A program made the translations under genes and the position numbers. From Motiliproteus sp036960175 (GTDB lineage Bacteria; Pseudomonadota; Gammaproteobacteria; Pseudomonadales; Balneatricaceae), in assembly GCA_036960175.1 (NCBI GenBank), contig JBALWH010000015.1:32351-96350 (forward strand): a DNA stretch of 64,000 nucleotides, given 5' to 3'. A model generated the notes under the pieces. It ran no database searches. It was not told where the DNA came from and saw only the letters and a program-made list of their open reading frames with translations. Shown here piece by piece: positions 36,450 through 45,684 of this stretch. The number at the start of each line of letters is the position of its first letter. The first letter of the stretch is position 1.

Positions 36450-38639
36450 ATGATAAAAAAAGCCATACCGCCCGTGCCCAATAACAATCTAAATACCGAC
36501 TTTTCTGAAGTCCCAATCAGCGCCAACCAACTAGATCAGATTTTGTCTCTGCAGCAGCATATTCTTGAGATGGTCGCTGACAATTTTGATTACATGCAGA
36601 TCATCGATAAGCTTTGCGGCATGGCGGAAGGGTTACTCCCAGGGTCAGTCGCCTCTGTGATGTTGACCGATTCGGTTTCCGGTCTGTTGAATGTACTTTC
36701 CGCTCCCAGTATTCCGGCAGCAGGCATTGATGCGCTTCATGGTTTACGCCCCGGGTCGGGTGGAGGGTCCTGCGGCAATGCCGTATTCCGTAATGAGCCG
36801 GTGTTTGTCAGTGATACCTTTACCGATCCACGCTGGCAAGATCTGCGACAAGTCGCGATAGATTTTAATCTTTGTTCTTGCTGGTCCATGCCGGTTAGCA
36901 ACCAAACCGGAGACGCCGTCGGCTCCTTCGCCCTATCATCCTTTGAACACCGCGAGCCATCAGCTTTTCATAAACGACTACTAGAGGTAGGCGCCTCCGT
37001 TATTAGCATCGTATTGCATAAACAGGGTCAGGATACGGCGTTAAAAGAGAACTCTCATCGTTTAGAAATACTCGGCACAGCGCTGAGTAACTCATCCGAT
37101 GGCGTCATTATTACGAATGCGAATAACGACATTATCGAGACTAATCAAGTATTTGAGAAAGTAACCGGCTATAGCCAGACAGATGTAATCGGGAAAAACC
37201 CTCGGTTACTTTCATCCGGTCAACATCAGCTAGCGTTTTACCAGCAAATGTGGAAATCGCTGAATAACACCGGAACCTGGATTGGAGAACTGATTAATAA
37301 ATCCAAACAGGGACCATTGCTCCACCTTTGGACGCGAATAAACAGGATCACTGATAACGATGGCAAGGTGCTCAACTATGTCGCCGTATTTAGTGACCTG
37401 AGCGAAATTAAACGCGGTGAGGAGCGGTTAATTCACGCCCTTGAACATGACCAGCTCACCGGCCTGCCGAATAAAAACAAGCTAACCACTGCGCTAGCTC
37501 AGACACCTCATCAGCGCACACTGATACTGCTAGATCTCAATAACTTCAGCTATATCAATATGGCTTATGGCCTCAGGATAGGCGATCAGTTATTGCAAGA
37601 GGTCGCCGACGTCCTCCGAGAAATACAACCCAATGCTCATGCATATCGGGTCAATGCTGACGAGTTCGCGCTCTTGTATGACGCTGAAATCGATATCAAA
37701 AACAGCATCCATCAAATTCAAAATCATTTCTTCTCCAAGCAAATACATGTCGGCAATTTGGGCTTTAATATTACCTTCACCTATGGCGCTACCAGCGACC
37801 TAGAAGATCTTTTCAGTCAGGCGTTAATAGCGCTGAAAAAAGCTAAAGAGTTTGGCAAAAACCGCTACCATATTTACAACCCGACTGGCGATGAATTTGA
37901 GCAAGAACAGCGGCTGGAACACATGCGCTGGAACGGACTGCTGCATGAAGCCCTCAATTGCGAGGCACTTAAGCCCTATTACCAAGGTATCCGGGACAAC
38001 CGCACCGGTCGGATCAGCCACTATGAAGCGCTGGCCAGAATCGAACACGAAGGCAAAATATATTCTCCCTACCTGTTTTTAAAACCCGCGCGGTTATCGG
38101 GTTTACTACCGGCTATCGCACAACGAATGATCGACGCCAGCTTCGCCGATATGGCAGCCAATGAGTATTCATTTTCCATCAATATCACCGAAGAAGATCT
38201 GAACCAGAATTATCTCTGCGACTTCTTACAAATGAAATCGCAGCAGTACACCATCGCTCCAGAACGAGTCACGTTGGAAATACTGGAAGGCGTCAGCGCC
38301 GGTGGTAAGAAAAATCACGTCAGCCAGCTTTCTGCATTAAAGGCCCACGGCTACAAACTGGCGATTGATGATTTTGGTACTGAATACTCCAACTTCGAAC
38401 GCATCCTCGAAATGGAGGTGGACTACATAAAAATCGACGCTCGCTACATCAAGAATATTGATCAGGATAAAACCAGTTACGAAATCACCAAGGCCATCGT
38501 GTATTTTGCCAAAAATGCCAATATCCCCACTATTGCGGAGTTTGTACATTCAACAGCGGTACAGGACATTATTGAAGAACTTGGGATTGAATACTCCCAA
38601 GGTTATCTGTTTAGCGAACCAGCACCCAGCGTTGGCTGA
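36450..38639 (+). CDS. GAF-PAS-GGDEF-EAL cyclic-di-GMP phosphodiesterase
   Basis: A 729-residue cytoplasmic protein. GAF is at about residues 35-195, PAS at about 205-325 (NSSDGVIITNANNDII), GGDEF-like at about 335-485 and EAL at about 500-725. The GGDEF site is degenerate, reading NADEF at 402-406, so synthesis is unlikely. The EAL residues are complete: E526-A-L, SINITEED, LEILEG, DDFGTEYSN, IKIDARYI, AEFV and SQGYLFSEP. It should hydrolyse cyclic-di-GMP in response to GAF/PAS signals. No clear ribosome site precedes ATG 36450. Confidence 0.88.
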   Translation: MIKKAIPPVPNNNLNTDFSEVPISANQLDQILSLQQHILEMVADNFDYMQIIDKLCGMAEGLLPGSVASVMLTDSVSGLLNVLSAPSIPAAGIDALHGLRPGSGGGSCGNAVFRNEPVFVSDTFTDPRWQDLRQVAIDFNLCSCWSMPVSNQTGDAVGSFALSSFEHREPSAFHKRLLEVGASVISIVLHKQGQDTALKENSHRLEILGTALSNSSDGVIITNANNDIIETNQVFEKVTGYSQTDVIGKNPRLLSSGQHQLAFYQQMWKSLNNTGTWIGELINKSKQGPLLHLWTRINRITDNDGKVLNYVAVFSDLSEIKRGEERLIHALEHDQLTGLPNKNKLTTALAQTPHQRTLILLDLNNFSYINMAYGLRIGDQLLQEVADVLREIQPNAHAYRVNADEFALLYDAEIDIKNSIHQIQNHFFSKQIHVGNLGFNITFTYGATSDLEDLFSQALIALKKAKEFGKNRYHIYNPTGDEFEQEQRLEHMRWNGLLHEALNCEALKPYYQGIRDNRTGRISHYEALARIEHEGKIYSPYLFLKPARLSGLLPAIAQRMIDASFADMAANEYSFSINITEEDLNQNYLCDFLQMKSQQYTIAPERVTLEILEGVSAGGKKNHVSQLSALKAHGYKLAIDDFGTEYSNFERILEMEVDYIKIDARYIKNIDQDKTSYEITKAIVYFAKNANIPTIAEFVHSTAVQDIIEELGIEYSQGYLFSEPAPSVG

Positions 38640-38660
38640 TTTTGGTTAGAAAACAAAGAT

Positions 38661-39224
38661 TCAGGCCGCCATCCAGGCTCGCTGACCGGAAAATCTTCCT
38701 TGTAAATACTCCATCTGGTCACCTAGAATCTGACGATTTGCTAGATACATAAATTCGAACAGATTAGGTTCAAACGGGATTGCCAGCAGCTCCATATGGG
38801 CCTGCTCTGGCGTTCGGCCACCTTTATGATGATTACAGCGGGAACAGGCGGCTACCACATTACTCCAGCTGTCCTCCCCCCCCTGAACCCGTGGCATGAT
38901 GTGATCGCGGGTCAGCACAGCATCGGGAAACTCATAGCCACAGTACATGCACCGATGACCGTCACGACGAAACAGCAGCTTGTTGTCGAGCATGGGCGTA
39001 AAAGGGTGGCTTTTGACCGCTCCGTCACAAGCAATAATAGGGGCCAATTCCAGGCAGGACCTTTCGCCCAGCCGATTGTAGCCACCTCGCATGGTGAAGT
39101 GTTCTTCCCCCAGACTCCATACCACCTGTCCTTTGGCATACTGGGTGGCGGCCTGCTCGCGACTAAGCCATCCCTGAGGCAGACCCGATTTGTTCAATCG
39201 TAATATACGAACCTGTGCACCCAT
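38661..39224 (-). CDS. HNH endonuclease
   Basis: A 187-residue protein with a zinc-bound HNH domain at residues 85-140: Cys92-x2-Cys95, Asp107-His108 (LTRDHIMPR), Asn122 and Cys127-x2-Cys130-N-H-H. No methyltransferase or phage genes lie nearby, so it is a chromosomal stand-alone HNH protein of unknown target. The start at 39224 has AGGTG/AGAGGG just upstream; a longer frame from 39314 is less likely. Confidence 0.82.
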   Translation of the reverse strand: MGAQVRILRLNKSGLPQGWLSREQAATQYAKGQVVWSLGEEHFTMRGGYNRLGERSCLELAPIIACDGAVKSHPFTPMLDNKLLFRRDGHRCMYCGYEFPDAVLTRDHIMPRVQGGEDSWSNVVAACSRCNHHKGGRTPEQAHMELLAIPFEPNLFEFMYLANRQILGDQMEYLQGRFSGQRAWMAA

Positions 39225-39538
39225 CACCTGACCCTCTGTACTGGTGCTGAAAATCGAGCCAAGATTCAAGCACTGCACCGCCCACAACTCCACCACTATC
39301 TCTTTGATAAACAATAAGTTCTTAGGCGTCTTCTAACTAAAACATAGGGCGCATTCACATAATGGACGCTTTTGAACGCCATACCCTCACTTACATGCCC
39401 TGCTTAGGTTATCGGCCTTGCTGACGCAGTCTTAAATTGACCAAAAGTGATTAGCCGCCGGCCCCCGTAAATCGCCCTATACCACTAAGTATAGAAAACA
39501 GCCTTATAAACCGTAGATTATTAGCACTGAACCTGGAA
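39225..39538. other. 314-bp intergenic region, nothing identified
   Basis: Between the HNH gene and the small open frame at 39539 I see no ribosome site, hairpin with T-run or repeat. Confidence 0.4.
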
Positions 39539-39730
39539 TTACTGCTGATGCTGAGCGGAGTAATGCATATCTTTTGTATAGACCGCACAGGGATAGGGAA
39601 TTTCACGCTGTTTGACAAAATTTTCGAAGTCTTCCCACAGCAGCTCGGAAATAATCCACAGCGAAAGGGCGAGTTCTAAGTGATCTATATAGCCATCAGG
39701 TGTATGACAGGGCTTTATGCTTAACATCAA
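39539..39730 (-). CDS. Possible small protein, 63 residues, unknown
   Basis: The frame encodes a compact acidic peptide with SLWIISELLWEDFENFVKQ and two cysteines. It is not a shadow of another gene and its composition looks protein-like, but I recognise no family and no strong ribosome site. A heptamer repeat lies 31 bp before its start. Confidence 0.4.
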   Translation of the reverse strand: MMLSIKPCHTPDGYIDHLELALSLWIISELLWEDFENFVKQREIPYPCAVYTKDMHYSAQHQQ

Positions 39731-39760
39731 TCAATCCGTCTTCAATACCAATTTCAAACG

Positions 39761-39788
39761 GGAATGAGGAATGAGGAATGAGGAATGA
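39761..39788. repeat. Heptamer repeat GGAATGA, four perfect copies
   Basis: Four head-to-tail copies of GGAATGA lie between the small open frame and the chemoreceptor gene, upstream of the former on its strand. Slipped-strand changes here could alter spacing of a promoter. Confidence 0.9.
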
Positions 39789-39853
39789 CTGTGATGCTTT
39801 AATGACGAAGTTCAGATCGGCACAATCGCACAAATCTGAAATTCGCAAAGAGT

Positions 39854-41086
39854 CTAACCGGCACTTTTTACCAATTTAAACTGGGACAGTAATTGTTTGA
39901 CGTCACCCGCCAACGCGTTCACTGAGTCACTGGTCTCAAGGGTACACTGCGTTTCGCTTACGGTATCTTGCGACAGCCCGCTAATCTTGAGCAGGTTACC
40001 TGCCAACTCACTGGTCACGCTACTTTGTTGCTCTGCCGCCGCTGCAATCTGGATGTTCATCTCGCTGATGCCCGATACTGCATGCTGGACTTCCACCAGA
40101 CAGGACGCGGCTTCATCCGTGCGTTCAGCAACAGAACTGCCCTGCTCCGAGACCTGTTGCATGATATTAACAGCCTCATCCGCCCCCTGTTGCAGCCTGT
40201 TAATGACAGCGGAAATTTCTTCTGTAGATTCTTGCGTACGCTGTGCCAAGGTCCTCACCTCATCGGCCACCACCGCAAATCCACGACCACTTTCACCCGC
40301 TCTAGCGGCTTCAATAGCGGCATTAAGCGCCAGCAAATTAGTCTGTGCCGCTATCCCCTGGATAACATCCAACACCGTACCAATAGACTGAGTCTGGGCT
40401 TGAAGGTCATGAATTTTGACGCGGGAACGCCCCACCTCTTCAGCCAAATGGCGCATATCACCAGCTGAACGAGACACTAGAGCATTTCCCTTACTGGTAT
40501 GAGCATCAGCAGAACGGGCGTTGCCCGAGGCCATTTCTGCGTTACTAGCAACTTCTGCCACCATCGCCGACAACTCCTGAATGGCTGCAGACAAAGACTC
40601 TAATCCTTGCTGCTGCTGCGAAGCCATACCATTGCTACGATGACTATTGCCAGCCATGCGTTCCGCATGTTCTGACAATTGATCCATCGAGACAGAAACC
40701 TCCACCAGGGTATTGTTCAAATTTTGGGTAAAACAGTTGATCCGATTTGATGCCCCAGAAAACTCATCATCCCCCTTCACTTCGATAGAATCCGTCAATT
40801 CCCCCTGCCCTGTTCTTTCCAAGTTTGTCAGAATTCGCGCCATAGGTTGATCGATGGAGCGAATTAGCATCACAGAAGCAATAACACAGAACAACAGAGA
40901 TACAACGCTGATAGCCAGAATCATCGGCTGAATCTGCGCCAAGATCTGCGTCATCGATTGCTCGGCATTAGCCATAGCTGAGGCTTCTAACAACTTATCA
41001 AAAGCCAGCCAGGAGATCAGGTTAGTCGAGAGGATGAGAACTGCAACAAGGGTAAAACACAGAGATATTTTTTTGCGTATGGACAT
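39854..41086 (-). CDS. Methyl-accepting chemotaxis protein with minimal periplasmic loop
   Basis: A 410-residue receptor. TM1 (about 6-28) and TM2 (about 53-74) enclose only about 25 residues, so it has no external ligand domain. A HAMP segment and coiled coil follow, with the conserved tip AQTNLLALNAAIEAARAGE and GRGFAVVADEVRTLAQRT. Such receptors sense membrane, redox or intracellular signals. It lacks a C-terminal CheR-docking pentapeptide. Its kinase is not in the window; the ChpA-like system has a very different receptor tip. Confidence 0.88.
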   Translation of the reverse strand: MSIRKKISLCFTLVAVLILSTNLISWLAFDKLLEASAMANAEQSMTQILAQIQPMILAISVVSLLFCVIASVMLIRSIDQPMARILTNLERTGQGELTDSIEVKGDDEFSGASNRINCFTQNLNNTLVEVSVSMDQLSEHAERMAGNSHRSNGMASQQQQGLESLSAAIQELSAMVAEVASNAEMASGNARSADAHTSKGNALVSRSAGDMRHLAEEVGRSRVKIHDLQAQTQSIGTVLDVIQGIAAQTNLLALNAAIEAARAGESGRGFAVVADEVRTLAQRTQESTEEISAVINRLQQGADEAVNIMQQVSEQGSSVAERTDEAASCLVEVQHAVSGISEMNIQIAAAAEQQSSVTSELAGNLLKISGLSQDTVSETQCTLETSDSVNALAGDVKQLLSQFKLVKSAG

Positions 41087-41379
41087 AGTTGTTCACTGTC
41101 TATTTATTATTTTTTTGTTCTGTGTGAGCCGGATACTTCAGGTCAAATACCACAGAATCTTTTAGATAAACACCGAAAAAACCTACATTTCCTCGCGGGA
41201 TCCGATCAGTGGTTTAGCTGTACAACAACATCATTCGGCAGAAACTACCGAGCCAAGATGATACGACTTTAGTCTAGCCGACACCAGTAGGCGCAGCGTA
41301 CCACAAACTGATCGCATTTTAACCAGAATCACATATCCGGCTATCCCTCGGGCCGCTCTACCACCTCAACGCCCTCGCT

Positions 41380-43179
41380 TTAAGATTCACTTTGCTGCAA
41401 GTTCCACATAGTGGCATAGCGCCCCCCTTTCATCAGCAACTGCTGGTGACTGCCCTGCTCCACCAGCTGGCCATCATGCAGCACCACAATATTGTCCGCA
41501 TCAATGATGGTCGATAAACGATGGGCGATGACTAGACTGGTATGGTTCTCGGCCAAGGCATTAAGGGCAGCAACGATGGCCTGCTCAGAGGCGCTATCCA
41601 GCGCCGATGTGGCTTCGTCAAACAGCAAGATCGGCGGCCGCTTAAGCATCACCCGAGCGATGGCAATGCGCTGTTTTTCACCCCCAGAAACTTTTAACCC
41701 GCGCTCTCCCACGTGCGTCTGAAGACCTTCTGGCAAAGCCTCAATAAACTGCTGCAGGTGAGCCATGGCAATCACTTCATCGATCTCGGCAGGTTCAGCC
41801 TCTGGCCGACCATAAGCGACGTTGTGCTGGATGCTGTCATTGAACAACACGGTATCTTGCGGAACCACGCCTATAGCCTTGCGTAGACTTAACTGGCTCA
41901 CCTGATGAATGGGCTGACCATCGATCAGGATATTGCCGCTATCCAAATCATAAAACCGAAATAGCAACCGCGCCAGAGTGGACTTACCTGAACCACTGGC
42001 ACCCACAATGGCGACTTTCTGCCCCGGCTCTACGCTGAAGCTAACATCCCGAATAATGGCGCGCTCAGGCTGATAACTAAAACATACGTTTTGAAACTCT
42101 ATTCTCCCAGCCGTGACCTTAAGTTCTTTCGCATTTGTCTGATCCCGTACTCTGGGTTCTTTATTCAGCAGCGAGAACATATTTTCAATATCCGTTAACG
42201 CCCTGCGCACCTCGCGATAGACCATTCCCAGAAAATTCAATGGCATAAACAACTGCAGTACATAAGCATTTATCATCACCAGGGAACCTATGGTCATCGC
42301 ACCACTGACCAAATCATCAGCAGCCAACCACATCATAAGCACCATACCGCTGGCAATAATCAAAGCCTGACCGCTGTTTAGCAGCAGCAGCGTCATCCGA
42401 TTTTTTAGTCGCGCGGCTTCCCAGTTCGCCAAATTTTCATCGTACTGCCGGGATTCGTATTCCTCATTATTAAAATACTTAACGGTCTCGTAGTTAAGCA
42501 GGCTATCAATGGCCCGGGTGTTGGTTTTCGAATCCAGCTGGTTCATCTCGCGCACGAAACGGTTGCGCCATTCGGTAATTCTGACGGTAAAAAACACATA
42601 GGTTGATACCGCCACCAGGGTGATCAGCGCATACCAGATGCCAAAATTAAACAACAAAATAGCTGCCACCAGCGACACTTCGATCAAGGTGGGAACAATA
42701 TTGAACACCAGCATCCGCATCAGAAAGCCGAAGCCGTTGCCACCTCGTTCAATATCCCTGGAGATGCCCCCGGTTTGGCGCGACAGATGAAATTCCAACT
42801 CCAGAGCATGAAGGTGACGAAACACCCTCAATACGATTCGACGCATGGCGCGCTCGGTGATGCGACTGAAAACAGCATCCCGCGCTTCGCTGAAAAACAC
42901 CGACCCGAAGCGCAGCAAACCGTAACAGAGAATAAAGGCGACCGGCACAACAATGATCTGATGCTGAACCCGATCCAGACTATCCACGACCTCTTTCAAG
43001 ACCCAGGGCATGATGACTACAGCCACTTTTGCCAATACAAGTAGCCCGAAGGATGCAAACATCCGCCCTTTAAATTCCAGCAAATAAGGCCACAGCATGC
43101 GAATCACTTGCCAAGCCTGGTTACGATCAACCATCTGTTCGGGAAAGGGCCGATGCTGTTTGGAAGCGGATTTTCTCAC
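41380..43179 (-). CDS. Atm1-type ABC exporter (fused permease-ATPase)
   Basis: A 599-residue half-transporter. Six membrane helices fill residues about 35-330, with the ATM1/ABCB7 signature LLNYETVKYFNNEEYE. The ATPase has GASGSGKST, VSGGEKQR, ILLFDEATSALD and AHRLST. Bacterial Atm1 exporters move glutathione conjugates and are linked to heavy-metal tolerance and iron-sulfur homeostasis. GTG 43179 has GGAG 7 bp upstream; TTG 43182 is adjacent. It is monocistronic. Confidence 0.88.
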   Translation of the reverse strand: MRKSASKQHRPFPEQMVDRNQAWQVIRMLWPYLLEFKGRMFASFGLLVLAKVAVVIMPWVLKEVVDSLDRVQHQIIVVPVAFILCYGLLRFGSVFFSEARDAVFSRITERAMRRIVLRVFRHLHALELEFHLSRQTGGISRDIERGGNGFGFLMRMLVFNIVPTLIEVSLVAAILLFNFGIWYALITLVAVSTYVFFTVRITEWRNRFVREMNQLDSKTNTRAIDSLLNYETVKYFNNEEYESRQYDENLANWEAARLKNRMTLLLLNSGQALIIASGMVLMMWLAADDLVSGAMTIGSLVMINAYVLQLFMPLNFLGMVYREVRRALTDIENMFSLLNKEPRVRDQTNAKELKVTAGRIEFQNVCFSYQPERAIIRDVSFSVEPGQKVAIVGASGSGKSTLARLLFRFYDLDSGNILIDGQPIHQVSQLSLRKAIGVVPQDTVLFNDSIQHNVAYGRPEAEPAEIDEVIAMAHLQQFIEALPEGLQTHVGERGLKVSGGEKQRIAIARVMLKRPPILLFDEATSALDSASEQAIVAALNALAENHTSLVIAHRLSTIIDADNIVVLHDGQLVEQGSHQQLLMKGGRYATMWNLQQSES

Positions 43180-43416
43180 CAAGGTGCTCCAAGAATGAAA
43201 TTTACCGTATCACGGCAATAAAAATGCCACCGGGATCTAAGCCCGTCATAGCAAAGCAGAATGTGCTGGCAAAATCGAAGCCTGAGCCACAGTAACAGCA
43301 TCGACTTTGAATACTACCCTTTAGATGGGGGAGCCGATGAATCTATGTTGCTAACCTTCACCTTGTAAGGTATATCAGGCAAAATCAACCCGCAGATAAT
43401 TTAATGAGAATGCAAT

Positions 43417-43917
43417 ATGTCCACCGCTATTGATGACATGGATAAGGTCACTAAAATCGACCTCAAGGAAAAATCATCCGCCGGTTGCACGGGTACCGAG
43501 CTGAAAGAGCTAATGCACAGCTATGGCCGCAAGAAGTCCAGCCATGAAAAACAATTTAGTCGCTACTGCCTGTTACTCAAACAAGGCGCTGTAGCGCTGA
43601 TACTGGCATCACTAATGGCAGCGCTCGGGTCATGGGCGGTGCTGACTGTGGCCACAGCCTTACTCGCTGTCTGGCGGCTGATTCAGTGTTTTTCTATCGA
43701 TGAGCAATGCGAATTACTGGAAGTCCAAACATCGCAGGCCAAGTCACGATTAGAGCACGCATTATCAGCGCCAACAGGCAAGCCTATGCTGGCTCAGCTG
43801 TACCCTGAATTTGATGATGAACCCTACCAGATGCACCTAGCCTTTTACCTGCCAGGCCCGCTGGAGATTCGACGTCGCAAAACAGGGTTCAAGCTTAGCC
43901 GGCTGCTGTTTCCCTGA
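43417..43917 (+). CDS. Unknown membrane protein, 166 residues
   Basis: The protein has a charged N-terminal 50 residues, then a hydrophobic hairpin at about residues 55-90 (two close helices), and a C-terminal cytoplasmic tail ending in a basic patch (IRRRKTGFKLSRLL). I do not recognise the family. It stands between the Atm1 exporter (divergent) and ubiT (140 bp downstream, same strand). Confidence 0.6.
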   Translation: MSTAIDDMDKVTKIDLKEKSSAGCTGTELKELMHSYGRKKSSHEKQFSRYCLLLKQGAVALILASLMAALGSWAVLTVATALLAVWRLIQCFSIDEQCELLEVQTSQAKSRLEHALSAPTGKPMLAQLYPEFDDEPYQMHLAFYLPGPLEIRRRKTGFKLSRLLFP

Positions 43918-44057
43918 TTCACGCCCTATCCTCTAATTCACCCATAAAACTTAGCCTGGATCAAAATCCTCAGCATTGGCCCGTTCCAGTATTAGACGAT
44001 TTATTCTACAATCCCTGTGCGGTTATTAGACAACTATGCCGCAACCGAAGATTCAGA

Positions 44058-44627
44058 ATGACTAACCGAAGGTTTCTATCCATGCTGTTTAAACAACTTC
44101 AGGCATTACCTGCCATCAGTTCCTTACCTCGCCCCAGCGCCCTGCCCATGCCTCCTTCTCCAAAAGAGCTGGTCAAGAAGATCCCGATGGCCCTGGCAAG
44201 GAAAGCAGCAATCGTACCTTTTAGCTTGCAGAAAAGACTGCTATCAAAAGTCATGGGGCAGGCATTCCAAGAGCCCCTTGAGGACGGCGATTTTGAGTTT
44301 CTTAAGAACAAATGGATGAAGATAGAAATCTCCGACATCGGTCTCTGCTGGTTTTTCAGCTACAGCGAAGAGGGTCATTTGATTGTCAGCGATTATGAGA
44401 TTGAAAACGCTAGCATACGCGGTAACTTGAAAGAATTTATCCAACTCGCATCCCGCGCTGAAGATCCTGACACGCTATTCTTCCAGCGCAAACTGATGAT
44501 TGAAGGTGATACTGAAATCGGCCTGGAAGTTAAGAACCTGATGGACGCCGTCGACCACGACAGTCTGCCGCCACTGCTAAAGCTGATCTTGACCAAAGGC
44601 GCAGGGCTGGCCAACAAACTATTCTAG
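44058..44627 (+). CDS. ubiT: Ubiquinone biosynthesis accessory factor UbiT (SCP2 lipid-binding)
   Basis: A 189-residue SCP2-domain protein. The core FEFLKNKWMKIEISDIGLCW and FFQRKLMIEGDTEIGLEVKN match UbiT (YhbT), which binds ubiquinone intermediates in oxygen-independent ubiquinone synthesis. ubiV and ubiU follow on the other strand, convergent across a shared terminator, which supports the call. An internal ATG at 44082 is an alternative start. Confidence 0.87.
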   Translation: MTNRRFLSMLFKQLQALPAISSLPRPSALPMPPSPKELVKKIPMALARKAAIVPFSLQKRLLSKVMGQAFQEPLEDGDFEFLKNKWMKIEISDIGLCWFFSYSEEGHLIVSDYEIENASIRGNLKEFIQLASRAEDPDTLFFQRKLMIEGDTEIGLEVKNLMDAVDHDSLPPLLKLILTKGAGLANKLF

Positions 44628-44648
44628 GCCTGCGTAACCTTCGCTCAT

Positions 44649-44687
44649 AAAAAACCCCGACACAGTCCAAACTGATCGGGGTTTTTT
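44649..44687. terminator. Bidirectional terminator between ubiT and ubiV
   Basis: AAAAAACCCCGA (44649-44660) pairs with TCGGGGTTTTTT (44676-44687), with T-runs on both strands, between convergent ubiT and ubiV. Confidence 0.9.
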
Positions 44688-44699
44688 ATTGCATTACGT

Positions 44700-45602
44700 T
44701 TACTCTGCGTGAGTATTTACCAAGCCTGCATTCTTATACCAATAGCCATTCACGGCATCGGCGGGGATGGTCGGTATCTGCTGTGAATTACCATCGATCA
44801 CGCCACGAAACTGCTGGATAACCTGCACCATGCCCTCTGGTTGCGGACTGACGCGAACAACATCTACTCCCATCTGCTTCATCTGTTCCACCTCTGGCAA
44901 CAGGTTATAGACCTGTCCAGACATAGTCTGGATACCATTGATGGTGAATACCGATTGATCTTCCTGACTGGTCATCGGCAACCCCTCAGGGTAATCGATA
45001 CAGACAAACTGACAGTTATCTTTCGGGAGGTTTTTGGCCCGAGCAGTAAAGCAACGAGCAGAAAACGCCAAGGGCAGATAACCGTAGCTGAACACTTCGG
45101 ACTCAACCTGATCGCCAAAACCCATTTCCTGAGCATCGCTGATAATATCTGCCAGCGTTTCGGCCGACAGCTCGACCGGCATTACCCAGCGCTTCAAACC
45201 TTGCTTATACAGCGCCTGCAGAGCCCTTGCGTTATAAACATTGATGGCAGGCCCGGTGACGAAGGGCAATTTTTTCTCAGCCATCAATTGCACGGCGGCC
45301 ATATCATTGGCTTCAACCAACAACTCGCCGTTGTCGCACAAACGCCGCAAGGTCTTAAGCTCAGACTCTGCTTCAATCAACGATAAGGTGGAAAGCACAA
45401 TCTGCTTGCCACTTTTAGCCAGCTCGTTGGCCAGATCAATCCATTCCTGGGTTTTCAGCTCTCGGCGCTTGGAGCAGACACTTTCTCCCAGATAAATAAT
45501 ATCCAGCGGTTGCTCCAGCATCTGCTGATAGAAGTCGTATACGTCCTGGCGCTTCCAGTAAAACAGGTTTTCACCCAGTGACAGCTGCATCTTAGAACTC
45601 AT
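44700..45602 (-). CDS. ubiV: Ubiquinone biosynthesis protein UbiV (U32 family)
   Basis: A 300-residue U32-family protein. The four iron-sulfur cysteines of UbiV have counterparts: Cys43 in GESVCSKRR, and Cys184-x12-Cys197-x3-Cys201. That spacing equals the Cys180/193/197 set I recall for Escherichia coli UbiV. With UbiU it forms the complex that hydroxylates the ubiquinone ring without oxygen. Start is uncertain: TTG 45608, ATG 45602 or ATG 45590 (MQLSLG, which aligns with E. coli). It lies downstream of ubiU on the same strand. Confidence 0.92.
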   Translation of the reverse strand: MSSKMQLSLGENLFYWKRQDVYDFYQQMLEQPLDIIYLGESVCSKRRELKTQEWIDLANELAKSGKQIVLSTLSLIEAESELKTLRRLCDNGELLVEANDMAAVQLMAEKKLPFVTGPAINVYNARALQALYKQGLKRWVMPVELSAETLADIISDAQEMGFGDQVESEVFSYGYLPLAFSARCFTARAKNLPKDNCQFVCIDYPEGLPMTSQEDQSVFTINGIQTMSGQVYNLLPEVEQMKQMGVDVVRVSPQPEGMVQVIQQFRGVIDGNSQQIPTIPADAVNGYWYKNAGLVNTHAE

Positions 45603-45633
45603 TCTCAATCTCTCTTTACTGCAATCTCATCGC

Positions 45634-45668
45634 ACACTTAACACTTAACACTTAACACTTAACACTTA
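45634..45668. repeat. Heptamer repeat ACACTTA, five perfect copies
   Basis: Five head-to-tail copies of ACACTTA (TAAGTGT on the coding strand) lie between ubiU and ubiV, just before the ubiV start. Slippage would change ubiU-ubiV spacing. Confidence 0.92.
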
Positions 45669-45684
45669 ACTCAGCACAGCGGAT

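Noticed and set aside
36307..36516. 69-codon open frame on the minus strand
   Set aside because: It overlaps the start of the GGDEF-EAL gene and has no ribosome site or recognisable motif.
38661..39224. HNH gene as part of a restriction or phage system
   Set aside because: No methyltransferase, integrase, phage structural gene or composition change was seen nearby.
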